A DNA stretch of 49,864 bases from Desulfobulbus sp. (GCA_028684915.1 JAQUEZ010000026.1:1-49864); one strand, 5' to 3'. Shown: positions 33,491 through 42,825, counted from the stretch's first letter. Notes: generated by a model from the letters alone, not told the origin. Translations and numbers: made by a program.

Positions 33491-36116
33491 TGCTTGATTT
33501 GGGAGGTAGGGGGGCAAAATAACCGATAACCAACATCAGCATACCTACCACCAGAAAAGAGATGATCCGGCCAATCGAGCCGGTTCCGGAGAGGTCAATC
33601 ACAAAGAGTTTACACACAACTAGGCCAAGAAGCCCTGCACCGACCAGCCAGGTCGGGCGTTGTTCCTTGCGGGCACCAAGGACGGTGAGCGACAGGGCGA
33701 GCAGCGCCCAGAGTGCGGCAATCGCGGCCTGGAAGACCGGGGAGGCAAACAGCGCATCGATGCAGTACCAGGTGCCGTTATAGAAATGGACCGATCGGGC
33801 GGTGACCACATTCAGCCCCGCAAAGGCGAGCAGTCCCAGTAAGGGAAGCTGGCCTTTGGGTGGCCAGACACTTCTGCCCCGCAGCCATCGCAGGATGGCC
33901 AGGAGGAAAATGGTTAGCTCGATGAGTTCTAGCGGATTAAGCAAAGGGATGTACGGCAAAGGCGCGGGGTCGCCACTGAGGGCAAAGGAAGTAAAGCACC
34001 AGAGTAAGAGGGCAAAAACCGGTACATCGGAGGCAATGCCATGGTAGATTGCGGCGTGGCGTTCCACCGGCCAGGTGAGGTGTTGTCCCTTAAACTCAAG
34101 AAGATAGAGGAGAAACACCGGTACCACTGCCCAGGTTGCAGCGGACCACGACTCGGCTAGTCCGTCAATCCTTTGCACGCGAAAGGCGATCTCTGTGGCG
34201 AGAGCAAGCAGCAATAACCACAGACTCAGACAGTGCATCAGGGGGCCGGTTCGGGCCGGCCAAAGGTGCTCGTACCTTTTGATCAAACCGTACTGGAGTG
34301 AGAAAGCCAGGGGCCAGGCAAGCCATCCCGCCTGCTGCAAAAGCAGGCTTCCGTCGAGGAATTGCGCCGCATAAACCAGGAGCATCATCGGCAGGAGCAG
34401 CAGGAGCGACAGGCTCAGCCGTTGCCAACGATAGCGGCGGCAGAGCCAGGTCAGGGCTGCGCTGGTGAGGCAGGCGTAGAGAAGAAATTTCGGTTGGGGA
34501 TGCAACAGTAGTCGGTGACGCTCAAGATCCATCAAACCACCGGTGTACCACCAGAGAAGTCCCCAGCCCAGGAGCAGCAGTGGCAACGGGTGTTCCCATG
34601 AGCGGACTTTTTCCCCGAGACGATCAAACCAGTAACTGGAAAACAGGGCGGCTATGCCGATAAGGGCGCAGCCGAGGTAGACTCGATTGGCAAAAATCAT
34701 GCTGCCAGTGGGGAGGTCGGTGTGCTCCAGGAAGGCGAGCGCAGCCCCGGCCTGAAGTATCAAACCGAAAATTCGTGCCCCCAATCGATTCTGACGAACC
34801 CCGACCCAGATCATGGCGGCCCCTTCCAGCGCCCAACTGGCGGTGGTCCAATGCGGATCAAGACCGAGAGGAATGGACAAACTGGCAAAAACAACACCCA
34901 GGGCGAGGAAAACCTCGGTCAGCAACCGCATGCCGTCGCCCATCCGGTTCCACAGCAAACGTGCAAGGCCGACATACCAGGCTCCTAAGGCTAGGGCGCT
35001 GCAGGCCATGCCGTAACGGAAATCGTGGACCAGATAGGCCTGGAGGGAGCTGCACACGATCGGCAGGCCGAACACCTGGGGGCCATCTATGAAACCGCGG
35101 AGTTTGAGGGGCTGGCGCAGGGCAAACAGCACTGCAATCAGGCAATACATGAGGAAAAACAGAATCAGAAAGGGTTCTGTACTGGCAAATAGATCCGAAC
35201 TATAAGAGGTGCCTGCCCAGAGGGAAAAGAGGCCGAAGGTGAAGGCCAGGCCAACGAGGTTCAACTCCCGCCAGGCCTTGAACCAGCCTATACCGAGGAT
35301 GCCGCTGCCTAAAAGGGCGTAATAGGAAAAGAGTAGTACGTGGCTGCCGCCGCCGGTGGACATCAGCACCGGAGCAAGAAAGCCGCCAATCGATCCGGAG
35401 ACAGCCAGCCCCTTGGATTCCTGCAACACGGACAAGAGGCCGGAAAAGGCCACCAAGCCGACCATGATTGCCAGAGCCATGGGCATGGGTAACAGGGGAT
35501 AGACTTTGGAGGCGGCAAAGACTACCAGGTAGAGTACGCCGATGCCGCCACCCTCAAGGCTTAGCCCGTAAAGCAGATGTTTGCATCGAAGCCGCCAGCC
35601 GAGAACCAGCATTGCCAGGCCACCCAGAGCTACGCCTGCCAGGCGGAGCTCGATCGGCAGCAGGTTTTTTTGCGCAGCATATTTAAGCAGAAAGGCAACG
35701 CCGAAAAAAAACACCACCAGGCCGATTTTGAGTACCGGGTTGCCGCCGGTAATAAATTTGAGTAACGGGGTTACTGCGGTGGACAGCGGTGATGGCCTTT
35801 GCACGTGCGCCAGAATTTCCACCGGCCTGCGTGGAATGTATGGCGCAGTGACTGGAGCGGCCTGCGGCGTACAGGGCGGTTCTGCGTCCTCTAGGGGAAT
35901 ATCGTCAGTTTCCTCCAATGGAGCGGCTTGAGGCTTTTGTGAAGTCGGAACCGGGCGCTGCTCAAGTCGGGTAATCCGGCGGCGAAGGCTGAATACCTCA
36001 AGCAGTAGGTAGGCCACCACTGCGGTGAGGATGGCATTGAGTGAGGAATAGGGAAAAATGCTGAAGCCAGCAATGGCTGCGATGGCAATGGCAACAAGGA
36101 AGAATAATAGGCGCAT
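33468..36116 (-). CDS. DUF2339-family polytopic membrane protein
   Basis: About 882 residues from the ATG at 36116; a TTG at 36137 would add seven residues. Two N-terminal hydrophobic segments, a short coiled coil (LRRRITRLEQ) and a proline-rich cytosolic linker (about 50-110) precede more than 20 predicted membrane helices running to the C-terminus. This is the standard DUF2339 layout. Function is unknown; the constant partner is DUF3999, encoded immediately downstream here. Codon use and composition look like those of the neighbours. Confidence 0.88.
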   Translation of the reverse strand: MRLLFFLVAIAIAAIAGFSIFPYSSLNAILTAVVAYLLLEVFSLRRRITRLEQRPVPTSQKPQAAPLEETDDIPLEDAEPPCTPQAAPVTAPYIPRRPVEILAHVQRPSPLSTAVTPLLKFITGGNPVLKIGLVVFFFGVAFLLKYAAQKNLLPIELRLAGVALGGLAMLVLGWRLRCKHLLYGLSLEGGGIGVLYLVVFAASKVYPLLPMPMALAIMVGLVAFSGLLSVLQESKGLAVSGSIGGFLAPVLMSTGGGSHVLLFSYYALLGSGILGIGWFKAWRELNLVGLAFTFGLFSLWAGTSYSSDLFASTEPFLILFFLMYCLIAVLFALRQPLKLRGFIDGPQVFGLPIVCSSLQAYLVHDFRYGMACSALALGAWYVGLARLLWNRMGDGMRLLTEVFLALGVVFASLSIPLGLDPHWTTASWALEGAAMIWVGVRQNRLGARIFGLILQAGAALAFLEHTDLPTGSMIFANRVYLGCALIGIAALFSSYWFDRLGEKVRSWEHPLPLLLLGWGLLWWYTGGLMDLERHRLLLHPQPKFLLYACLTSAALTWLCRRYRWQRLSLSLLLLLPMMLLVYAAQFLDGSLLLQQAGWLAWPLAFSLQYGLIKRYEHLWPARTGPLMHCLSLWLLLLALATEIAFRVQRIDGLAESWSAATWAVVPVFLLYLLEFKGQHLTWPVERHAAIYHGIASDVPVFALLLWCFTSFALSGDPAPLPYIPLLNPLELIELTIFLLAILRWLRGRSVWPPKGQLPLLGLLAFAGLNVVTARSVHFYNGTWYCIDALFASPVFQAAIAALWALLALSLTVLGARKEQRPTWLVGAGLLGLVVCKLFVIDLSGTGSIGRIISFLVVGMLMLVIGYFAPLPPKSSNEPPHAS

Positions 36117-36220
36117 GGCTTGACCTGCAAAGAGCAATGGCGGGGTGATGTAGGCTTCACCCCGCCCCGGTAACGAGAAAATCTGGATGTGGGACGGTCA
36201 AACCGACCGATTGTGCCGGA

Positions 36221-37270
36221 TTAATTCAATGATGGTTTCAAGGTCGCACTGGTTGGTGCGGGCAGAATCGGGTACATCACCTGCGGTTGCTTGCCGGTGG
36301 TGCTTTTGAGGAAGGTGACAATCTTCGCCAGATCCCCTTGGGTCATATCTGATCCAAGCTGGGCGTCGTTCATCACTGCAGCTGCCTCTTGCAGTTCCCA
36401 GACCACGCCGGAGTGGAAGTAGGGCGGGGTCAGTTCAATGTTACGTAATGATGGAGATTTAAAAGAGAATTCGTCATTTTTTGCCTGGGTAACGGCAAAG
36501 CGGCCCTTGTCGCCGGCAAGGATCTTCTCACTTGGTTTGTTGACCACACCAAGCTTGTAGTAACCATCCCCTCCCATATTGACCCCACCGTGGCAAGAGA
36601 CGCAGCCATGCTCCATAAACAGCTTGAGGCCATCTTTCTCCTCCTGGTTTAGAGCCTGGCTGTTACCTTTGAGGTAGAGGTCAAATTTGGAGTCCGGTGT
36701 GATCAGGGTGGCTTCGAAGACTTCAATTGCCTTGGCCATATTGTCAAAGGTGACCGGATCGGTCTGGCCGGGGAAGGATTGCTTAAACAGGGCCACATAT
36801 TCCGGCATGCTATTCAGGGTGGTAACGACATTTTCCGGGGTATTGTTCATCTCCACGCCAGCCTGAACCGGGCCCTTGGCCTGCTCTGCCAGATCCTTGG
36901 CCCGACCGTCCCAAAACTGGGCCAGATTAAAGACCGAATTAAGGACCGTGGGAGCGTTACGCGGCCCCTGTTTCCAACCGTGCCCGGTAGAGGTCTGCTG
37001 GTAATCAACGCCACCCATGCCGACGTTGTGACAGGTGTTACAGCTGATCAGGCCGCTCTTGGAGAGCCGGGGATCGAAATAGAGCATTTTCCCCAAGGCA
37101 ACTTTTTCGGGGCTGGTGGCATTCTCTTTAATGGCCTGGGCCTGGTCAGGAATGGGTTGGAATTCTGCCTGGGCATCTTTGAGCAGGGTGTCGCCACCCT
37201 TGGCGGAGTGAGCGATGAAAGGGGTTCCGAGGGCAAGAATCAGAGCTGCGGAAAGATAGGTTTTTTTCAT
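36221..37270 (-). CDS. Di-heme cytochrome c peroxidase (CcpA/MauG family)
   Basis: A 349-residue periplasmic peroxidase that reduces H2O2 to water with electrons from c-type cytochromes. A Sec signal peptide (MKKTYLSAALILALG...) is followed by two CxxCH heme sites, CNTCH in LISCNTCHNVGMGG and CVSCH in EHGCVSCHGGVNMGG. Family blocks DPRLSKSG, RNAPTVLNSVFN, FWDGRAKDLAEQAKGP and TPPYFHSGVVWELQEA are present. AGGAGGTCTGTT precedes the ATG. It appears monocistronic. With the hemerythrin and superoxide reductase homologue it forms an oxidative-stress theme for an anaerobe. Confidence 0.95.
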   Translation of the reverse strand: MKKTYLSAALILALGTPFIAHSAKGGDTLLKDAQAEFQPIPDQAQAIKENATSPEKVALGKMLYFDPRLSKSGLISCNTCHNVGMGGVDYQQTSTGHGWKQGPRNAPTVLNSVFNLAQFWDGRAKDLAEQAKGPVQAGVEMNNTPENVVTTLNSMPEYVALFKQSFPGQTDPVTFDNMAKAIEVFEATLITPDSKFDLYLKGNSQALNQEEKDGLKLFMEHGCVSCHGGVNMGGDGYYKLGVVNKPSEKILAGDKGRFAVTQAKNDEFSFKSPSLRNIELTPPYFHSGVVWELQEAAAVMNDAQLGSDMTQGDLAKIVTFLKSTTGKQPQVMYPILPAPTSATLKPSLN

Positions 37271-37739
37271 AACAGACCTCCTGGTGATTGAGTATGGATC
37301 TTTGTTTCACAAAAGAAGCGTTGGGTGATGATCGTGAGAGTTAACAACGAGTAATTCCTGTTTTCAAGAGAAATACATTTTTTTTTTTGCTGTGATATCT
37401 GCACGCTAGGGTAACGGTGTGGTAGCTAGGCTAGAATTTTTTTGGGAATTATTGGGAATGAGTTGGCCTAACGAGATTGATCCTTGTCTCTCCTGAAAGA
37501 AGCCGCGAACTGTACCAAGGCCTCCAGGCTTTACAGTCAGGAGTAGGAGCTCAAACGATAAAAAAGTTAGTTGTAGATTCTATACTCAGAGAAGACGAGG
37601 TACTGGCGGCCATGTTTCACCATAAAAAAAGGATGATGCCATTTTACCTGAGAGCGCCGGTGAGGGGAATGAAAAACCAAGAAAAGTCGATAGACTAGAG
37701 CCTGCAACCGTGGAAAGGTTTATGCATTAATGGACGGAG
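37271..37739. other. Intergenic region between ccp and the HDOD-GGDEF gene
   Basis: This 469-base stretch contains a long T-run near 37379 and the leader of the peroxidase gene. A 73-codon plus-strand frame (37477-37698) starts at TTG without a ribosome site and resembles nothing I know. I see no RNA gene or strong terminator. Confidence 0.5.
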
Positions 37740-39302
37740 TTAAAGAGGGCGCCATTTAGACCGTATTGGGTTTTGATAAAAGGCCACCTGGTTGCGGCCA
37801 CGATTTTTTGCCTCATACAGGGCTTGGTCGGACTGATCGATGAATTCGTTTTGACACAAGGTGCTGTCTGCGGGGTGAGCCGTTACCACTCCGATACTGA
37901 GCGTGACCCTATAATGGCGGATACCGTCGGAAAAGTCGTGTTCCGCGACGGTGCGGCGGATTTTTTCGGCCACGACCCGAGCTGCGTTGGCATCTGCTTC
38001 CGGGAGGACAAAGACGAATTCCTCGCCACCGTATCGAGCCATCAGATCGTACTCACGGATGGTGGTCCGGGCAGCCTGGCAGAGTTCTTTGAGAATAAAA
38101 TCACCCGTTTGATGTCCGTAACAATCATTGAATTGCTTAAAGTGGTCGATATCGGCCAGCAGCAGGGATATGGGCCGTCTGTTGTGAGCGGCACGGGCGA
38201 TTTCGGTGCGAAGAAACGACTGGAAATAGCGGTGATTATGAATTTCGGTCAGGCCATCGAGATGAGCCAACCGCTCAAGGAGCTGGTTCCGCTCGGAAAG
38301 CTGCACGCGTATTGCCTCAAGCGCCTTTTTCGTTCGTCGCAGTTCCCGATTGATTTCCTCATAGCTAAGATGCAACAGGCTGAGGCGAATGTTGGCCTCT
38401 TGGATGATTTCTGCAACCGGCCGTACCGGTTTGATCGTCACTCCAAAAAAATGGGCTGATTTTTCAATTTCTTTATTGATGATGCGAAAGATCGTCGTAA
38501 TCTGGGGTTTTTCAAGCCCAAGGAGTTGATAGGCTTTTTCTTCAAAATCGTTTTGACATTGTAGCGGGGTGGTGGAAACAAAAATTTGTGCAACCAGATT
38601 CGAGAGGTAGACAATTTTGAGTGCCAACGCATGTTGCGCATTGCCCTTCTCATAAAGCAGTGGGGTGTGATGGTACCGTAGTGTGATGACAATCGATTCG
38701 GGCAGTCCCCAAGCGCGTGCAACCTCAGATCCGGAAATGGTATGAGGCAGACCAAGGTATTCCTCTTCCAGTTCCACCTCCCGGTGTTCCTTATCGGTGG
38801 ACAGTTGTTCAAGCAAGTGGTCGTAGCGGCAGGGCAGGGTGAGGGCAAAAATAAGCTGACCGATATCCTGCAACAAACCAAGGGTAAAGATCTCTTCAGG
38901 ATTAGTCTGTCCGGTCTGTTCGGCAATCAACCGGGCGGCCGCGGCCGCGACCAGGGAGCGCTCCCAAAAGGTGTTTAAGTCAAAAATGGGTGTTTTTTTT
39001 TCTTGCCCCATGGACAAAAACGAAAAACTGAGGACCAGACAGCGTATGGCGTTGGTACCAAGCAACGAGACCGCCTGCTGTACGGATCCGATTTGCTGAG
39101 GGAAATTATAGAATGCAGAATTGGCGACTTTGAGAATTTTGGCCGAAAGAGCAATATCTTGAGTGATTAAGGTGATAACCTCGATAAGGGGAACCTCTTC
39201 GAGGGCGGTTAGTTCAAGGACTTTGGAAGCCACGGCAGGAAGAGTGGGGAGGTCTGCAGAGGTAAGAATATTCTGTAGTGTTCTATCCAGTGCTCGTGCC
39301 AT
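37740..39302 (-). CDS. HDOD-GGDEF protein (signalling diguanylate cyclase)
   Basis: A 520-residue soluble protein. Residues about 15-210 are an HDOD domain (LPTLPAVASKVLELT, AKILKVANSAFYN, QAVSLLGTNAIRCLVLS, the helical FTLGLLQDIGQLI and SEVARAWGLPESIV). A coiled-coil linker (about 310-345) leads to a C-terminal GGDEF domain with intact ARYGGEEF and an RxxD site (REYD) five residues ahead, so an active, product-inhibited diguanylate cyclase is likely. HDOD domains act as protein-protein modules in stress and motility regulation. The ATG at 39302 lacks a clear Shine-Dalgarno. Confidence 0.92.
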   Translation of the reverse strand: MARALDRTLQNILTSADLPTLPAVASKVLELTALEEVPLIEVITLITQDIALSAKILKVANSAFYNFPQQIGSVQQAVSLLGTNAIRCLVLSFSFLSMGQEKKTPIFDLNTFWERSLVAAAAARLIAEQTGQTNPEEIFTLGLLQDIGQLIFALTLPCRYDHLLEQLSTDKEHREVELEEEYLGLPHTISGSEVARAWGLPESIVITLRYHHTPLLYEKGNAQHALALKIVYLSNLVAQIFVSTTPLQCQNDFEEKAYQLLGLEKPQITTIFRIINKEIEKSAHFFGVTIKPVRPVAEIIQEANIRLSLLHLSYEEINRELRRTKKALEAIRVQLSERNQLLERLAHLDGLTEIHNHRYFQSFLRTEIARAAHNRRPISLLLADIDHFKQFNDCYGHQTGDFILKELCQAARTTIREYDLMARYGGEEFVFVLPEADANAARVVAEKIRRTVAEHDFSDGIRHYRVTLSIGVVTAHPADSTLCQNEFIDQSDQALYEAKNRGRNQVAFYQNPIRSKWRPL

Positions 39303-39695
39303 GCAAGATGTGTCGAGAAGAATTAAGAGGTCGAAGTGTTTCCTGAGTGTAAATTTTTGAAAAAACCCTTGTATACCATAACCTCAAAGCGGATGCTGCT
39401 TACTTTTTAAGATCCTTTCTCGTTCGGCAAACGGTTAAGGGAACGATGCTTTCATGCGATGAAAAAGAAACCGCGAAATAGCTCGTATAGGGTATCCTGG
39501 CAAGAGGTGCAGATATGCAGAGAAAATGGCGTGATTTCAGGGGGAAGTTTGCCCGCATCCTGCGGGGAAATATCGTTTGTCTACAATTCAACCACCCTAA
39601 TTTATATTGACAGTCGCTATGTTTGCTGGTAATTGACTTGCGGTCTTTAGCAGCTTGCTGTATAAAGACGACTCAAAATCGAGAAATAAAGCTGT
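39303..39695. other. Intergenic region upstream of tRNA-Val
   Basis: This 393-base region lies between a minus-strand gene and tRNA-Val. It includes the likely tRNA promoter near its right end and no supported coding region. Confidence 0.5.
39638..39666 (+). promoter_or_regulatory. Probable sigma-70 promoter of tRNA-Val
   Basis: TTGCGG (39638-39643) and TATAAA (39661-39666) are separated by 17 bases, with a start expected about 23 bases before the tRNA. An overlapping TTGACT at 39633 gives an over-long 22-base spacer. Confidence 0.5.
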
Positions 39696-39770
39696 AGGCG
39701 CGTAGCTCAGTGGGAGAGCGCTACCTTGACGTGGTAGATGTCGTCGGTTCGACCCCGTCCGTGCCTACCA
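39696..39770 (+). tRNA. tRNA-Val (GAC)
   Basis: A complete cloverleaf: acceptor AGGCGCG/CGTGCCT, D stem GCTC/GAGC, anticodon stem CTACC/GGTAG with loop TTGACGT (anticodon GAC), T-loop TTCGACC, discriminator A and encoded CCA. The T stem (GTCGG/CCGTC) carries one U-U mismatch, a little unusual. It lies just upstream of a terminator hairpin and thrS. Confidence 0.95.
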
Positions 39771-39781
39771 ATTTTTTTTAC

Positions 39782-39826
39782 AAAGGCTAGGATGCAGAAT
39801 TATCTGCTCGTTAGCCTTTCCTTTTT
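39782..39826 (+). terminator. Terminator between tRNA-Val and thrS
   Basis: AAAGGCTAG (39782-39790) pairs with TTAGCCTTT (39811-39819), and an inner stem GCAGA/TCTGC closes on a 4-base loop; CCTTTTT follows. The T-run ends only six bases before the thrS ATG. It fits a tRNA terminator or an attenuator controlling thrS read-through. Confidence 0.75.
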
Positions 39827-39832
39827 ACAGGC

Positions 39833-41761
39833 ATGATGGCAGAGATTCAGGTGGCCGTCCAAGACGGTGAAAGTAAAGCGTTTCCGCAAGGTGTTACTGT
39901 TGCAGACGCGCTCAAAGGGTTGGTATCGGGGAAGCAACGGAAACAGACTCTGGCCGTGCAGTGCAATGGCCGTTTGCTGGACCTGTCTACGCCTCTGATC
40001 GAAGATGCCATTATTGAACCTGTATCCGTGCAGTCCGAAGCAGGGCTCGTGATACTTCGCCATTCCACCGCCCATCTCATGGCGCTGGCAATTAAAGAGT
40101 TATACGGCGATAAAGTAAAGGTGGCTATCGGGCCGGCGATCGAAGACGGGTTTTATTATGACTTCGACCGAGAGAAAGCATTCTCGCCGGAGGATTTTGC
40201 CGAAATCGAAGCCAAGATGACCGAGTTGGTCAATGCAAGGGTTCCATTTGAACGGCGTGAAGTGAGCCGTGAAGAGGCTATCCATTTTTTTGAGGAGTTG
40301 GGTGAGGTCTACAAACTCGAGTTGCTCAAAGAGATGGATGTGGACACGGTAAGTTTATACACCCATGGTAAATTTGTAGACCTTTGCCGTGGGCCGCATG
40401 TTCCGGACGCCTCTTGGATCAAGGTATTTAAGCTGTTGCGTGTTGCCGGATCGTACTGGCGTGGCGATGAAAAACGGCCGATGCTGACCCGTATATACGG
40501 AACCGCCTTTGCCGATAAAAAAGAGCTGAAACAGTATCTTGACCGGCTGGAAGAGGCGCGTAAACGTGATCATCGGAAGTTGGGTAAACAGCTGGGGCTG
40601 TTTACCGTTCAAGATCAGATTGGCCCCGGGTTGATTTTGTGGCAACCGCGCGGGGCTTTGCTGCGTCGACTGCTTGAAGATTACTGGAAAGACGAGCACT
40701 ACAAAAACGATTACCAATTGCTCTACACCCCGCATATCGCCCGCCAGGATCTGTGGAAGACCTCGGGTCATCTTGATTTTTACGGCGAGAATATGTACTC
40801 GCCTATGGAAATCGACGAGGTGATGTACCAGCTAAAGCCGATGAATTGCCCCTTTCACATCGGGGTGTATAAGGCCGACAAGCATAGTTATCGCGAATTT
40901 CCTATTCGTTGGTGTGAGTTGGGAACAGTGTATCGCTACGAGCGGACCGGTGCTTTGCATGGGCTGATGCGAGTGCGTGGCTTTACCCAGGATGATGCCC
41001 ATATTTTCTGTCGTCCGGATCAACTTGAAGATGAAATCTTCAATATTATTGACCTGAACCTGCACATCCTCAAGACCTTCGGCTTTGATCAGTACGATGT
41101 GTATCTCTCGACTCGGCCGGAAAAATATGTTGGATCCGATGAGCATTGGCAACTTTCCACCCAAGCGCTAAAACAGGCGTTGGAAAAGAAAGGGCTTGAT
41201 TATCAGCTAGACCCTGGTGAAGGTGTTTTCTACGGTCCGAAGATCGATATCAAGATCAAGGATCAGTTGGGACGTTCCTGGCAGTGTTCCACTATTCAGG
41301 TGGATTTCAACCTACCAGAACGGTTTCAGATGAGCTATACCGGTGTGGATGGTGGCGAGCACCAGCCAATTATGATTCATCGGGCATTGATGGGTTCTCT
41401 GGAACGATTTATCGGTGTATTGATTGAACATTATGCCGGAGCTTTTCCGCTGTGGCTGGCGCCGGAGCAGGCCCGGATCATGAATATCACCGATGATCAG
41501 GCCGAGTACTGTGAAAAGGTGTATGCTAAGTTACGGGCTCTTGGAGTGCGGATTGAAAAAGATCTCCGCAATGAAAAGCTCAATTACAAAATCAGAGAAG
41601 CACAAGTTATGAAGGTTCCCTACATGCTCATCATTGGTGAGCGCGAAAAGGAAGAGGGGACCGTCACTGTTCGTAGAAAAGACGGACAGAATTTGCCGGC
41701 CATGAGCCCGGAGGCGTTTGTTGATCTCGTTATTGATGAGTGTCGCCGGCGTGATGCCTGA
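39833..41761 (+). CDS. thrS: Threonyl-tRNA synthetase
   Basis: A 642-residue class II synthetase that charges tRNA-Thr. Domains: TGS (1-63), editing domain with HSTAHLMALA and DLCRGPHVP, catalytic core with the Zn-binding Cys in KPMNCPFH and His residues in GALHGLMRVRGFTQDD and IMIHRALMGSLERF, and the C-terminal anticodon-binding domain. The start is ATGATG at 39833 or 39836, both matching the family N-terminus. There is no good Shine-Dalgarno because a terminator hairpin ends immediately upstream. It heads the classic thrS-infC-rpmI-rplT-pheS-pheT-ihfA order. Confidence 0.97.
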   Translation: MMAEIQVAVQDGESKAFPQGVTVADALKGLVSGKQRKQTLAVQCNGRLLDLSTPLIEDAIIEPVSVQSEAGLVILRHSTAHLMALAIKELYGDKVKVAIGPAIEDGFYYDFDREKAFSPEDFAEIEAKMTELVNARVPFERREVSREEAIHFFEELGEVYKLELLKEMDVDTVSLYTHGKFVDLCRGPHVPDASWIKVFKLLRVAGSYWRGDEKRPMLTRIYGTAFADKKELKQYLDRLEEARKRDHRKLGKQLGLFTVQDQIGPGLILWQPRGALLRRLLEDYWKDEHYKNDYQLLYTPHIARQDLWKTSGHLDFYGENMYSPMEIDEVMYQLKPMNCPFHIGVYKADKHSYREFPIRWCELGTVYRYERTGALHGLMRVRGFTQDDAHIFCRPDQLEDEIFNIIDLNLHILKTFGFDQYDVYLSTRPEKYVGSDEHWQLSTQALKQALEKKGLDYQLDPGEGVFYGPKIDIKIKDQLGRSWQCSTIQVDFNLPERFQMSYTGVDGGEHQPIMIHRALMGSLERFIGVLIEHYAGAFPLWLAPEQARIMNITDDQAEYCEKVYAKLRALGVRIEKDLRNEKLNYKIREAQVMKVPYMLIIGEREKEEGTVTVRRKDGQNLPAMSPEAFVDLVIDECRRRDA

Positions 41762-41791
41762 TTCGTCGCAATATTAACTGGAGGAACGAAC

Positions 41792-42340
41792 ATTAAAAAA
41801 CGAGGCGGCAGAAAACCATCCCCCCAGCAGGAACTGAAAATAAAAATCAACGAAGATATCGACTATAGAGAAGTTCGACTTGTTGATTCCGATGGGACAC
41901 AGCGTGGCGTTTTAAGCATTAAGGCTGCATTAGAAATAGCTCGTGAGCAAGGGCTTGATTTAGTCGAAGTTTCCGAAAAAGCTGATCCGCCAGTCTGTCG
42001 GATCATGAACTTCGACAAGTTCCGCTATGAGTTGAAAAAGAAGCAGCAGGAAGCGAAAAAGAAACAAACCGTTATCGAAACTCGTGAGATTAAATTCCGT
42101 CCGAAGACTGAAGAGCATGATCTTGCCTTCAAAATTCGGAAAATTAGAGAGTTTCTTGCGGAAAAAAATAAGGTCAAAGTAACCATGCGCTTCCGTGGTC
42201 GGGAAATTATTTATGCCCAGACCATTGGCATGGATGCCTTGACTAAAATTGCCGACACGCTACGTGAAGACTGTGTGATTATTCAGGAACCGAAGATGGA
42301 AGGGCGGCAGCTCGTGATGTTCGTTGGACCGAAGGCCTGA
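41792..42340 (+). CDS. infC: Translation initiation factor IF-3 with AUU start codon
   Basis: The gene begins at ATT (41792), nine bases after a TGGAGG-type Shine-Dalgarno (GGAGGAACGAAC), and is in frame with the internal ATG at 42005. The 182-residue product starts KKRGGRKPSP and continues IKINEDIDYREVRLVD, DLVEVSEKADPPVCRIMNF, FRPKTEEHDL and the C-terminal domain ending in MFVGPKA. This is the complete N- and C-terminal IF-3 architecture. AUU initiation is the hallmark of infC autoregulation, since IF-3 discriminates against its own start. Starting at the ATG would delete the N-terminal domain. It lies 30 bases after thrS. Confidence 0.96.
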   Translation: MKKRGGRKPSPQQELKIKINEDIDYREVRLVDSDGTQRGVLSIKAALEIAREQGLDLVEVSEKADPPVCRIMNFDKFRYELKKKQQEAKKKQTVIETREIKFRPKTEEHDLAFKIRKIREFLAEKNKVKVTMRFRGREIIYAQTIGMDALTKIADTLREDCVIIQEPKMEGRQLVMFVGPKA

Positions 42341-42344
42341 AATC

Positions 42345-42363
42345 CAATCATGATGGACTTGTA
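42345..42363 (+). repeat. TGATGG-family repeat, copy in the infC-rpmI spacer (a)
   Basis: CAATCATGATGGACTTGTA differs at two positions from the copy 108 bases downstream. Its extension to 42370 matches the palindrome at 16028-16052. Confidence 0.7.
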
Positions 42364-42452
42364 AAAAGTCAAAACCCGAAAAAAACGTGCATCGTAAGCT
42401 GGGTATGTTACATAGCACGGAACGTTGTTCTTGAAACTTTTGACGAGAGCAA

Positions 42453-42471
42453 CAATCATGATGGCCTCGTA
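42453..42471 (+). repeat. TGATGG-family repeat, copy in the infC-rpmI spacer (b)
   Basis: CAATCATGATGGCCTCGTA, a direct repeat of the copy at 42345. The core TGATGGCCTCGTA also occurs inverted at 44396-44412. Confidence 0.7.
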
Positions 42472-42526
42472 CAACCCAAAAACGGGAAGTCAGGTAGATC
42501 AAGATGCTGACGTACGAACGAGGAAC

Positions 42527-42556
42527 GTCATTCTCAGGGCTTTCGGCGAGAATGAC
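42527..42556. repeat. Inverted repeat before rpmI
   Basis: GTCATTCTC and GAGAATGAC form a perfect 9-bp stem around a 12-base loop. There is no T-run afterwards, so it is more likely a REP-like element or leader structure than a terminator. Confidence 0.65.
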
Positions 42557-42627
42557 AATCATTGATTTATAACCCCCATGTGTTCCGGCTCGTTATACGG
42601 CCGGCAGAGATGTAAGGAGCGTATACC

Positions 42628-42825
42628 ATGCCGAAAATGAAAACCAATAGAGGCGCAGCCAAACGGTTTAGAGCAACCGGCGCCGGTCGGATTCGCCGTA
42701 ACAAAGCGTATTCCTCACATATCCTGACTAAAAAATCAACCAAGCGTAAACGCAACCTGCGTCAATCCGCGCTGATCGCCGAAGTTGATGTCAAAGCAGT
42801 ACGGAGAATGTTGCCGTACATGTAA
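42628..42825 (+). CDS. rpmI: Ribosomal protein bL35
   Basis: A 65-residue basic protein of the large subunit. It begins [20 protein letters not shown] and continues [16 protein letters not shown], ending RRMLPYM, as in typical bL35. TAAGGAGCGTATACC is a strong ribosome site. It is encoded between infC and rplT, the conserved order. The 287-base gap before it is longer than usual and holds repeats. Confidence 0.98.
   Translation: MPKMKTNRGAAKRFRATGAGRIRRNKAYSSHILTKKSTKRKRNLRQSALIAEVDVKAVRRMLPYM

Noticed and set aside
37477..37698. 73-codon plus-strand reading frame
   Set aside because: TTG start, no ribosome site and no recognisable family; likely chance in an intergenic region.
39771..39832. 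T-box riboswitch ahead of thrS
   Set aside because: Too short and without a T-box motif; only a simple hairpin with a T-run is present.
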